A stretch of DNA of 8,192 nucleotides from the NCBI RefSeq assembly GCF_020075705.1, contig NZ_JAIQUM010000132.1:1-8192 (forward strand), given 5' to 3'. Below the pieces are notes generated by a model. It did not search any database. It had not been told where the DNA came from and was given only the letters and a program-made list of their open reading frames with translations. Shown piece after piece: positions 1 to 5,908 of the stretch (its first letter is position 1; each line of letters starts with the position of its first letter). The DNA comes from Metabacillus rhizolycopersici. Its GTDB lineage: Bacteria; Bacillota; Bacilli; Bacillales; Bacillaceae. The translations under genes and the position numbers were made by a program.

Positions 1-157
1 AATTATTACGGCTTTCTTTGAAAATACGCACGATTTCTCTAGAAAGCTCTTTATCTTCAGCTTTCTTCTCGCGTTTGTCACTTTCATCGGCATGATAATA
101 ATAAGTGCTTTTCGGAAGATTGAGGACTTTGCATCTATTTTGAGCGTTATTTTGCAC
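1..157 (-). pseudogene. IS3-family transposase OrfB, N-terminal part (runs off the window edge)
   Basis: On the minus strand one open frame runs from a GTG at 157 to the window edge. It reads NRCKVLNLPKSTYYYHADES followed by a charged segment ending EIVRIFKESRNN. The 'RCKVLNLPKSTYYY' helix-turn region followed by 'REIVRIFKESRNNYG' is the usual start of IS3-family OrfB, the DDE transposase half that is made by frameshifting from OrfA. No OrfA is present: immediately upstream on the minus strand lies a terminator hairpin (171-218) instead of the expected helix-turn-helix gene. The 5' side of the element is therefore missing or rearranged, and the catalytic core lies outside the window. I call it a remnant because OrfA is absent. 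If OrfB is intact beyond the edge it may still be a complete ORF, but probably not a mobile element. Confidence 0.72.
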
Positions 158-170
158 TATAAGGAAAAAT

Positions 171-218
171 AAAAAAGCCCCATTTCTCAGCATTGAAATT
201 AAGAAATTGGGCTTTTTT
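171..218. terminator. Strong bidirectional rho-independent terminator
   Basis: The arm 171-188 (AAAAAAGCCCCATTTCTC) pairs with 201-218 (AAGAAATTGGGCTTTTTT) with only two mismatches, over a loop of about 12 nt. The plus-strand transcript ends in TTTTTT and the minus-strand transcript ends in TTTTTTATTTTT, so it can stop transcription from either side. It separates the IS3 remnant from everything to the right. No gene ending just to its right is visible, so its original owner is lost or is the IS. Confidence 0.75.
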
Positions 219-334
219 CGTTACTCCGGAAAAGCGTCCGATTGTTGAAGATTATTGCCTAAATCTTATTCAAGATAAGCCCCCTTTAGTTCAAGTAGAA
301 TATTTCACAATTATAAAAACTCTCAACATTAACC

Positions 335-450
335 CCATCCTAAATAGAATAATTTTTCTATCTCTAAGAATAGTAATCAAATGCAAAAAACCTTCATCTA
401 CTTAATGAAGGTTCGGTTCTACACATACTGCTTATTCTATTTTTAGATGG
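335..450. repeat. Imperfect inverted repeat enclosing a terminator
   Basis: Bases 335-352 (CCATCCTAAATAGAATAA) and 432-450 are near-perfect reverse complements, the latter reading CCATCTAAAAATAGAATAA on the minus strand. Between the arms sits the terminator at 389-413. No ORF is credible here. This could be a small miniature element or the base of an extended RNA structure; the sequence alone does not decide. Nothing else was seen in the gene-free stretch 219-334. Confidence 0.4.
385..413 (-). terminator. Rho-independent terminator for the MFS transcription unit
   Basis: Read on the minus strand, AACCTTCAT (413 side) pairs with ATGAAGGTT over a 7-nt loop, giving a perfect 9-bp stem followed by a T run (the A run at 385-390 on the plus strand). 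It lies about 215 bp beyond the MFS stop codon with no other gene between, so it probably ends that transcript. Confidence 0.75.
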
Positions 451-545
451 TACCACATTCAAAATAGATTGAAGTAATCCGGGAAAATTGAAACGATCAT
501 ATATTTTAGTTGCAATATATTTCGTAAGATCGAATAAAAAAGTAA

Positions 546-578
546 TCACCATTTTGGTTTAGCTTCTAACCAATCCAT
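546..578 (-). other. Possible 3' tail of a deleted gene (about 10 codons)
   Basis: The minus strand reads MDWLEAKPKW then TGA. The frame is closed by a TGA 13 codons upstream of the M (at about 615-617) and has no ribosome binding site. The composition looks like a real protein C-terminus and it sits upstream of a terminator, so it may be the last codons of a gene otherwise lost. The stretch is too short to identify. The rest of 414-628 shows no gene. Confidence 0.18.
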
Positions 579-628
579 ATAGCAACAGGTTACGAAAAGA
601 AGTAACTGCACTCAAATCCCCTTAAATA

Positions 629-1825
629 CTAGCTCGCCTGTAGGTTATTGTTTTCTGTACGTTTCTTTTTTCCATGAAGTACATAGTACAAAAAGATACT
701 GGCAAATACGACCACTGCCAAAGTTAGATACAATCCACGAAAACCAACTATAGGGATGATAAATCCTAATAGCAAAGGACCAATCCCTACTCCTGAATCC
801 ATGAATGTGAAAAAAGTTGAGGTCGCAAGTCCAACTCGGTGCCGTGGTGATTCCTTTATGGCAATTGCTTGACAACAAGAATTCATCGTTCCAAATCCAA
901 GGCCAATTAGCGCTCCTGCTAAAAGGAGAGTGAACCCTTGGTTGACTTGACTAAGAGTAACTAATCCTATCACAAATAATATCAATGCTGGATACATAAC
1001 AATGTTATCTCCTTTTTTATCTAATAACCGTCCAGTAAATGGTCTTGAAATCAAGATGAAGACAGCATATACAATAAAGAAGAAACTTGCAGTATCTATT
1101 AAATCAATTTCTTTTGCATAAGAATTAATAAATGACAGGATACCTGAGTAAGCAAAACCCATAATGGCAATAATGATGGAGATAGGAATAGCCTTTATTT
1201 CGAAAAAGTCTTTCAACTTAAAACCTTTCATCGCATCAAGCTGTTCTTTTGTGATGTCTCCTTCAGGGATATGCACAAATAATAAGATAATAGTACTTAT
1301 GAGAGAGAAAAGTGTACAGACTACAAATATCACCGTAAAACTTCCTTGTTGGCTGATATAAAGACCTAAGAAAGGTCCAACTGCCATTGCAAGGGCTATA
1401 CTTAATGAAAAATAGCTTATTCCTTCTCCTCGACGTGCATTCGGAATAATATCCATGACAACTGTTGCTATAGCTGTGGTAAACACCCCAAACGCTGCTC
1501 CATGAACAAAACGAATAAACAATAATACGTTCATGTTTTCTACTATAAAATATAACAACATCACAATTAAAAATAAAAATAATCCGCCATAAAGCATCTT
1601 TTTACGTCCAATGATCTCAATATATTTTCCAACAAAAAGACGTGAAACTAGTGCACCCACTACAAATATACTAGACGCAAGACCCGCCATGCTTTGTGAA
1701 GCGTTAAATTCTTCAACCGCATACACGGTTAAAGTCGTTATTAATAAATAAAAGGTTAAACCCCCAAAAAAAGTTGATGCGGACATGATGATAAAATCTT
1801 TTGTCCATAATTTTGATTTATTCAT
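629..1825 (-). CDS. MFS transporter, DHA1-like drug/metabolite efflux type
   Basis: This is a 398-residue, 12-helix inner-membrane secondary carrier expected to export a small compound in exchange for protons. The loop between helices 2 and 3 carries the MFS motif A in the form GKYIEIIGRKK (residues 66-76), with a related copy after helix 8 (RPFTGRLLDKKGD, 261-273). Helix 5 has the antiporter-type motif C, AMAVGPFLG (146-154), and SGVGIGPLLLG (344-354) is its counterpart in the second half. The tail is basic then polar (HGKKKRTENNN). Length is normal for the family and no lesion is seen. The start is set by AGGAG 8 nt before the ATG. It is a single-gene unit: the terminator lies at 385-413 and an IS6-type inverted repeat abuts its 5' side. 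It resembles Bacillus YwoG/YfmO-type proteins, but the substrate cannot be told from sequence. Confidence 0.9.
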   Translation of the reverse strand: MNKSKLWTKDFIIMSASTFFGGLTFYLLITTLTVYAVEEFNASQSMAGLASSIFVVGALVSRLFVGKYIEIIGRKKMLYGGLFLFLIVMLLYFIVENMNVLLFIRFVHGAAFGVFTTAIATVVMDIIPNARRGEGISYFSLSIALAMAVGPFLGLYISQQGSFTVIFVVCTLFSLISTIILLFVHIPEGDITKEQLDAMKGFKLKDFFEIKAIPISIIIAIMGFAYSGILSFINSYAKEIDLIDTASFFFIVYAVFILISRPFTGRLLDKKGDNIVMYPALILFVIGLVTLSQVNQGFTLLLAGALIGLGFGTMNSCCQAIAIKESPRHRVGLATSTFFTFMDSGVGIGPLLLGFIIPIVGFRGLYLTLAVVVFASIFLYYVLHGKKKRTENNNLQAS

Positions 1826-1855
1826 CTTTTTGCTCCTATTTTGTTATTTTTGTGT

Positions 1856-1882
1856 TTAGTAGTATTTTTGGTTCTGATGCAA
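1856..1882 (-). promoter_or_regulatory. Candidate hybrid promoter: -35 in the IS6 end, -10 in flanking DNA
   Basis: On the minus strand the IS6 inverted repeat contains the outward-facing TTGCAT (1882-1877; TTTGCA if shifted by one base). TACTAA lies at 1861-1856, 15-16 bp further on. IS6-family ends (IS26, IS257) are known to supply an outward -35 hexamer that forms hybrid promoters with chance -10 sequences next to the insertion. Here such a promoter would read straight into the MFS gene, whose RBS is about 20 bp downstream. The spacing is short and the -10 imperfect, so activity is uncertain. Confidence 0.4.
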
Positions 1883-1886
1883 AAAG
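1870..1886 (+). repeat. Left terminal inverted repeat of an IS6-family element
   Basis: GGTTCTGATGCAAAAAG matches the typical IS6-family end GGTTCTGTTGCAAAG at nearly all positions. It sits about 75 bp before the transposase start in the correct orientation. No matching right repeat (a CTTTGCA..AGAACC form) was found downstream in the window. Confidence 0.72.
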
Positions 1887-1961
1887 ATTAAATTGATTGC
1901 AAGTAATCTCTAAATCCTGAACATACTGATACTATTACTCTAAAAGAGGGGTGTGATCAGT

Positions 1962-2444
1962 ATGGAAAACCACAATTTGTTCAAATGGAAACATTATCAA
2001 CCTGATATTATTTTATTAACGGTGAGGTGGTATCTGCCGTACAACCTCAGTTTTCGTGATTTGGTGGAAATGATGGAGGAGCGAGGCCTTCCGATAGCTC
2101 ATACAACCATTATGCGTTGAGTTCATCAATATGGACCTGAATTAGATGAAAGAGTACGGCGTCATCTCAAGCAAACAAACGACTCGTGGAGAGTCGATGA
2201 AACCTATATAAAAGTAAAAGGACAATGGATGTACTTATATCGTGCAGTCGATTCGGAAGGAAATACGATTGACTTTTATTTAAGTGAATCGAGAGATACC
2301 AAAGCAGCTAAGTGCTTTTTTAAGAAAGCCTTGGCTGCTTTTCATGTTTCAAAACCTCGGGTGATAACAGTTGATAAAAATCCAGCATATCCAGTAGCCA
2401 TTCAACAACTAAAAGACGAGAAAAAGATGCCTTAAGGCATCCAA
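1962..2444 (+). pseudogene. IS6-family DDE transposase, two stops and C-terminal truncation
   Basis: From the ATG at 1962 (GAGGGG upstream) the frame reads FKWKHYQPDIILLTVRWYL, then RDLVEMMEERGL, then TTIMR. A TGA at 2118-2120 (codon 53) replaces what is normally TGG in the family's 'MRWVHQYGPE'. The frame continues with VHQYGPELDERV. The first catalytic Asp is in SWRVDETYIKVKG and the second in VITVDKNPAYP. A TAA at 2433-2435 then stands where GAA is expected in 'MPEGIQ'. The third catalytic residue, the Glu of 'NNIVEQDHR', is gone with the deleted C-terminus. The family is usually about 225-235 residues and about 160 codons remain. The protein is dead by three independent criteria. Confidence 0.85.
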
Positions 2445-2507
2445 AGAAACCTAGAACTGTTAAAAATAAACAGCTCCATATACTATATCACTAAAGATTG
2501 CTCCGGC

Positions 2508-3371
2508 TTAAAACCAGTCGCTGTAACCCATTTTTCTTAAGTTTTCAGCTGATGTTTGCAGGCAGTCGAACGGATTACGGCCGTACTGTTCATCCTGCTC
2601 AACCAAGAAATACTGTGCACCGCTTTCAAGACCTGCGTCGATGATGGCAGGGATATTCAGATTGCCTTCTCCAACCTCGGCGAATTGAATCGTATTGACG
2701 AATCTGTCCATGAATTTAGCTAGATCTTTGTTAAAATCAATATCGCTTAAATCCAGCGGCCCTACGCGGTAGTCTTTTAAATGTAATAAAGAAATACGGC
2801 CTTTGTATTGCTTCACAAATTCTACCGGATTTTCCCCTGCTCTTTGAATCCAGTGGACATCCAGCTCAAAGCCAAGCTTTGTTGTATTATTTTTAATGAT
2901 ATCCAACAGATAAACCCCATCAAATTTTTGAAATTCTAGATGATGTGTATGGTAGTATAACTCAATTCCATGCTCTGCTAAGCGGTGTGCCATTGTTTCT
3001 GCTCTTTCTACAAAGCCCATAATATCGTCTTTATTGCCAATTAGGTGCAGCGGCATCATTCCAATGTGTAAAAAGTTACAATTTAATGTTTTGCAATCGT
3101 TTATAATTTTGTCAAAATCACTTTGCAACGTTTCTCCTGGTGCCCCTAGAAGCATTGGTTCAAGACCTGCAGACATAGCCACAATCTTAATATCGAAATC
3201 CTCACTCGCTCTTTTTAATTCGGTAACATTCTCCGGTGTCATCGGAATTTGTGACACTTCCACTGCATGATAGCCAAGTTCACTAATTTTTCTCATTATT
3301 TCATAAGCACCAAGTTATTGTATTTTGTCTTTTACCGTATACATTTGAACGCCGATTTTCCCTTTAGCCAT
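2508..3371 (-). pseudogene. Sugar phosphate isomerase/epimerase (xylose isomerase-like TIM barrel) with stop at codon 19
   Basis: The true start is the ATG at 3371, set by GGAGG 9 nt upstream. It reads MAKGKIGVQMYTVKDKIQ, then TAA at 3317-3315 (probably from GAA), then LGAYEIMRKISELGYHAVEV, in frame to a stop at 2508, giving 287 residues if read through. An internal ATG at 3296 gives 262 residues, but it has no ribosome binding site and would lose the first barrel strand. Numbered from that internal M, family features are YYHTHHLEF (114-122), ELDVHWIQRAG (144-154), the metal-ligand strand LLHLKD (170-175) and FLVEQDEQ (230-237). These match the IolE/xylose isomerase-like AP-endonuclease-2 fold. 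Its ATG lies 4 nt after the stop of the upstream oxidoreductase remnant, so the two were translationally coupled. Substrate unknown. Confidence 0.85.
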
Positions 3372-3375
3372 TATG

Positions 3376-3726
3376 TCATACCTCCAATTTGATTTCTTTG
3401 TTTAACTCTGAAGATTTGCGGATCGCATCAATGATTTGAATGGATGGCAGCGCATCCTTTACATGAACATAATCACAAGTGTTATTTGAGATACAGGAAT
3501 AGAATTTATTGATTAATTTCATGTGACTGGCACCATAATAAAACTTGGAGCCAGGCATTTTTTCATCCTCAACGATTCTTTCCTTTATGCCCTCTTCACT
3601 CAATCGTGTTAAAATACTATCCTTAGTCGTAAATTTCGCATTTTCTAATACAACCTGAAGTTCGACACTGGAATTCCCGAAATTGGAATTCGTTGCAAAA
3701 AACAAACCTGTGGCACCATTTTTAAA
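3376..3726 (-). pseudogene. Gfo/Idh/MocA-family oxidoreductase, C-terminal third only
   Basis: The frame from about 3726 reads FKNGATGLFFATNSNFGNSS, then a beta-strand-rich stretch, then FYYGASHMKLINKFYSCI and HVKDALPSIQIIDAIRKSSE, ending at 3376. This is the C-terminal half-barrel tail typical of Gfo/Idh/MocA NAD(P)-dependent sugar, inositol or glycoside dehydrogenases, which are normally about 330-390 residues. The Rossmann domain (GxGxxG) and the catalytic Lys of the 'EKP' motif are absent, and a TAG at 3735-3733 closes the frame. The only usable start is an internal TTG at 3705, which I do not believe. A complete ribosome binding site survives just upstream (3737-3744), suggesting an in-gene deletion. 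The gene is followed after 4 nt by the TIM-barrel pseudogene. Confidence 0.82.
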
Positions 3727-3736
3727 TGAAGACTAT

Positions 3737-3744
3737 ACCTCCTT
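3737..3744 (-). promoter_or_regulatory. Orphan ribosome binding site left by the oxidoreductase deletion
   Basis: On the minus strand AAGGAGGT (3744-3737) is a near-perfect Shine-Dalgarno. It is followed at once by TAG and the middle of the oxidoreductase frame, with no in-frame start codon. The simplest reading is that it belonged to the original gene start and that the first two thirds of the gene were removed with a junction at about 3730-3736. Confidence 0.55.
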
Positions 3745-3786
3745 GTATACTGGAATAATCCACTATTGAAGCATACTTTGTGAAAA

Positions 3787-3832
3787 GAAACAAAACTATA
3801 CGGGCTATTGCAGAACGTCTATAGTTTGTTTT
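3787..3832. repeat. Inverted repeat between sugar isomerase and oxidoreductase remnant
   Basis: AAACTATA (3793-3800) pairs with TATAGTTT (3820-3827), and the pairing extends through one bulge to about 3787/3832. The loop is 19 nt (3801-3819, containing GGGCTATTGCAGAACG). T-rich tracts flank both sides. It may act as a weak terminator or attenuator after the 3908-4669 gene, or be the paired ends of a small insertion. The stem is AT-rich, so I favour no single reading. Confidence 0.4.
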
Positions 3833-3907
3833 CATGCTTTTTTATTTCGTCTTACAAAAGAGGGCGATTTTTTTATTGAAACCAGTGGTCTCGAACGTTC
3901 ATATGTT

Positions 3908-4669
3908 TCACTCTATTCCATTCATTTTAATATAATCGTAGCTTTCTTTTAAACATTGGAATGGATCTTTCTGCCATTTCTCCTGTTCGGCGAAAGCATA
4001 TTTTACGCCAGTTTCGATCGTGGCATCGAAGATTTTCTTCCATTGGATAGGGCCTTGCCCAACAGGCATGAGCACTACATTTCCATCCGAATCGATCATC
4101 CCATCCTTGAAGTGGATTAAATCATTTCGTCCTTTCACCTTATAAATCCATTCAATCGGATCTAGACCTGCATGGTAGATATGATAGATGTCTAATAAAA
4201 ATTGAAATTCACTTCTGGTATTTTCGAAGATGATGTCAAGTGAATTTTGCCCATCATATTGAAACACATCCATAAATCTTGGATGGAAGTTTAGGATTTT
4301 TCCTTTTGTTTCAAGGAATTCTGAAAGTTTATTCAACTCCTTTGCAAACTCCAGACAGCCCTCATAAGAATGGTAGCGCTCTGGAATCCCGCTGACGGTA
4401 ATGTAAGAACCTCCCCAAAGGTCGTTGATTTCTATGACTTCATCCAAATGAGAAATGACCACATCATAATAGTCCTGTGTCCCTATGCATTCCAACCTCG
4501 TTTCCTTTAAGGCATCGTGAATGAAGTCCATTGGGATTTCAGGGTTGATCCATTGAATCTGAACCGTTTTATAACCGATCTCACTTAATTTGCTGAACGA
4601 TGCCAAGACATCCTCAGGGGTTTGAAGATATTCCCGAACGCTTGAAATCTGTATGCCTAGTCTTGTCAT
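3908..4669 (-). CDS. Sugar phosphate isomerase/epimerase (xylose isomerase-like TIM barrel), intact
   Basis: This 253-residue cytoplasmic TIM-barrel protein belongs to the IolE/xylose isomerase-like family, whose members isomerise, epimerise or dehydrate sugars and inositols using a divalent metal. Visible family positions are KILNFHPRF (124-132), FLLDIYHIYHAG (157-168, metal Asp160/His163), LIHFKDG (184-190, His186) and YAFAEQEKW (224-232, Glu228/Glu230). The usual 'YHNHxxEF' strand is replaced by NFHPRFMDVF, so the Glu there is missing; this may mark a distinct subfamily. The start is firm: AAGGAGG lies 6 nt before the ATG. Upstream are an extended -10 and a cre box; downstream are remnants of an oxidoreductase and a second TIM-barrel gene of the same family. 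Gfo/Idh dehydrogenase plus two such barrels occurs in inositol and 3-keto-glycoside or C-glycoside breakdown clusters, which is only a family-level hint. Confidence 0.88.
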   Translation of the reverse strand: MTRLGIQISSVREYLQTPEDVLASFSKLSEIGYKTVQIQWINPEIPMDFIHDALKETRLECIGTQDYYDVVISHLDEVIEINDLWGGSYITVSGIPERYHSYEGCLEFAKELNKLSEFLETKGKILNFHPRFMDVFQYDGQNSLDIIFENTRSEFQFLLDIYHIYHAGLDPIEWIYKVKGRNDLIHFKDGMIDSDGNVVLMPVGQGPIQWKKIFDATIETGVKYAFAEQEKWQKDPFQCLKESYDYIKMNGIE

Positions 4670-4690
4670 AGTTGTCCTCCTTATTTCCTT

Positions 4691-4706
4691 ATGTATTCGT
4701 TTTCAA
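4691..4706 (-). promoter_or_regulatory. CcpA catabolite-responsive element (cre)
   Basis: On the minus strand TTGAAAACGAATACAT fits the Bacillus cre consensus WTGNAANCGNWWNCAW at every defined position. It lies 22-37 bp before the ATG of the 3908-4669 gene and just downstream of the proposed -10. At that position bound CcpA would block initiation or elongation, so the gene should be repressed by glucose and induced only when preferred carbon is absent. Confidence 0.8.
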
Positions 4707-4720
4707 TTCCGTACCTTTGA

Positions 4721-4729
4721 TTTATACCA
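4721..4729 (-). promoter_or_regulatory. Extended -10 promoter of the sugar isomerase unit
   Basis: The minus strand has TGGTATAAA (4729-4721), an extended -10 (TGn plus TATAAA). There is no good -35 17 bp upstream (TGCAGG), which is common for extended -10 promoters or those needing an activator. The start point would be near 4714, so the cre box falls at about +8 to +24. Two copies of GGTACGGAAT (minus strand, at 4761-4752 and 4715-4706) flank the -10 and could be regulator half-sites. Confidence 0.5.
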
Positions 4730-4774
4730 CGACTCTATGTCATCCTGCATTATTCCGTACCTGAAACCAATAAT

Positions 4775-5680
4775 TTAAAGTATAAAGATAGCAAAAACAT
4801 ATAATAGGACAATACTAATCAAAATTGTAATATTTGCGATTGTGGCAATTAAATTAGTGGTGCTATATTTTAATTCAATTCCAAATACTAAAGCTGACAT
4901 TCCAACTGGTAGTAATAGTCCGATTAAGAGTGTATATCGAAACATTTGATCGAAAGGAAGGAAGAAGTATAATGCTAAACCAAAAAGTAGTCCTAAACCG
5001 TATCGGAAAGTTAAAAATTTCATAATAGGCTTAAAATATTTTTTGTCAAATGTAAAATTCAAATATAGTCCTAATAATAATAATGACAACGGCATATTTG
5101 CTTGAGATATAGTAGCAGCAACATCAATTATCGTAGAAGGCAATTGGATATGGCTATAATTTAGAATACTAGCAAGGATATAAGTCATTAAGGGAATGGA
5201 ATTTCCGAGTTTTTTTAGAATTGCAACAGGCTTAAGGGTCAGCCCCTCTTCTGAAAAATAGCTACCTAATATATAGCCAATTCCCCAAATAACAATTGTA
5301 GTTCCTACATCAAACATTCCAAAATACGTTAAACCTTCTGTTCCCCACATAGCATGAACAATAGGATATGCAAATAATCCAACGTTAGCTCCAGGAGCAA
5401 GCATTATTAAAGTGCCTTTAAGTTCTTTTTCCTCTTTTTTAAATACAAAAAAAGTAAGAAACGCAGAAATTAGTCCAAAAATAATGACGATGACCGGTAA
5501 CAAAATTAAAGAAGGTTCAATTTTAACAGAATTAAATGTCACAATGACCAAAGCCGGTAGGGTAATATTAAAAATAATTTTTGAAATTACTGCTCCATCT
5601 TTTTCCTTTAAAATGTTTATACGTTTTAATAGATAACCTAAAACAATTATAAGTAATATATTTATAAATGCTTGATTCAT
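4775..5680 (-). CDS. AEC-family transporter (auxin efflux carrier type)
   Basis: The protein has 301 residues and about ten hydrophobic helices in the two-bundle arrangement of the AEC/PIN-like carriers, which export or import organic acids and other anions in bacteria. Landmarks are the N-terminal helix FINILLIIVLGYLLKRINIL, the helix-1/2 segment FNITLPALVIVTF with its conserved LPA, the mid-protein APGANVGLFAYPI (NxGLFxxP motif) and the second-half NMPLSLLLLGLYL and LLPVGMSALVFG segments. The frame is open to 5776, but I place the start at the ATG at 5680: AGAGGAG lies 10 nt upstream, whereas the longer version adds a 32-residue segment without an RBS. Length fits the family. It is 105 bp upstream of the sugar isomerase and possibly part of the same pathway. 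Substrate unknown. Confidence 0.88.
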   Translation of the reverse strand: MNQAFINILLIIVLGYLLKRINILKEKDGAVISKIIFNITLPALVIVTFNSVKIEPSLILLPVIVIIFGLISAFLTFFVFKKEEKELKGTLIMLAPGANVGLFAYPIVHAMWGTEGLTYFGMFDVGTTIVIWGIGYILGSYFSEEGLTLKPVAILKKLGNSIPLMTYILASILNYSHIQLPSTIIDVAATISQANMPLSLLLLGLYLNFTFDKKYFKPIMKFLTFRYGLGLLFGLALYFFLPFDQMFRYTLLIGLLLPVGMSALVFGIELKYSTTNLIATIANITILISIVLLYVFAIFIL

Positions 5681-5820
5681 TTCTAAGTTGCTCCTCTGAA
5701 AAATTGTAGTTTTTAAAGAGCAAATGATAAAATTTTGTCTCTTTGATGATATCAAGAAGAATGGTAGCAACACCATTTACTATTGTAATGTAAACACTCC
5801 TCGCTTATATTATTTTTGGG

Positions 5821-5883
5821 TAACGCAAGAATCACGAACGCCTCTGGTTGGATGCAATTCAATTTTATTGCGTGTTGACGCAA
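5821..5883. repeat. Alternative-hairpin region, possible interspersed repeat
   Basis: TTGCGT (5868-5873) can pair with ACGCAA at 5878-5883 (4-nt loop) or with the earlier ACGCAA at 5823-5828. GCAAT (5854-5858) can pair with ATTGC (5867-5871), so these stems are mutually exclusive. The stretch 5812-5908 has no start-bearing ORF and a higher GC content than its surroundings. It joins the AraC stub at about 5912. It could be an insertion or a dispersed intergenic repeat. The region 5681-5811 holds only the AEC leader. Confidence 0.3.
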
Positions 5884-5908
5884 AAGGCATTCGCTAGAAC
5901 GGTTTTAA

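Larger units (their letters stand above)
1870..2446 (+). mobile_element. Truncated IS6-family insertion sequence
   Basis: The element begins with the left inverted repeat at 1870 and contains most of the transposase. It stops near 2446, just after the codons for GIQ, where similarity to IS6 transposase ends. The last quarter of the transposase and the right inverted repeat are absent. Adjacent chromosomal sequence (2447-2507) leads directly into the 3' end of the sugar isomerase pseudogene. The element therefore cannot move by itself, and the missing right end indicates a later deletion. Confidence 0.75.

Noticed and set aside
193..405. A 70-codon plus-strand ORF
   Set aside because: It starts in the loop of one terminator hairpin, runs through its arm and then through the second terminator stem, has no proper RBS, and its product resembles nothing.
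645..878. A 77-codon minus-strand ORF inside the MFS gene
   Set aside because: It is an out-of-frame shadow of the intact transporter frame, and its Trp/Ser/Cys-rich composition is typical of shadows.
2426..2441. Perfect palindrome GATGCCTTAAGGCATC as an operator or terminator
   Set aside because: It lies within the transposase coding sequence and becomes a perfect palindrome only through the probable GAA-to-TAA change, so it is most likely accidental.
2457..2473. CTGTT/AACAG hairpin as terminator of the isomerase pseudogene
   Set aside because: Only 5 bp of stem with an A-rich loop and no T run on the minus strand.
3034..3270. A 78-codon plus-strand ORF
   Set aside because: It is antisense to the TIM-barrel pseudogene, has no RBS and no family resemblance.
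5681..5776. Extended N-terminus of the AEC transporter
   Set aside because: The added 32 residues are unlike the family start, and the only good RBS lies before the ATG at 5680.
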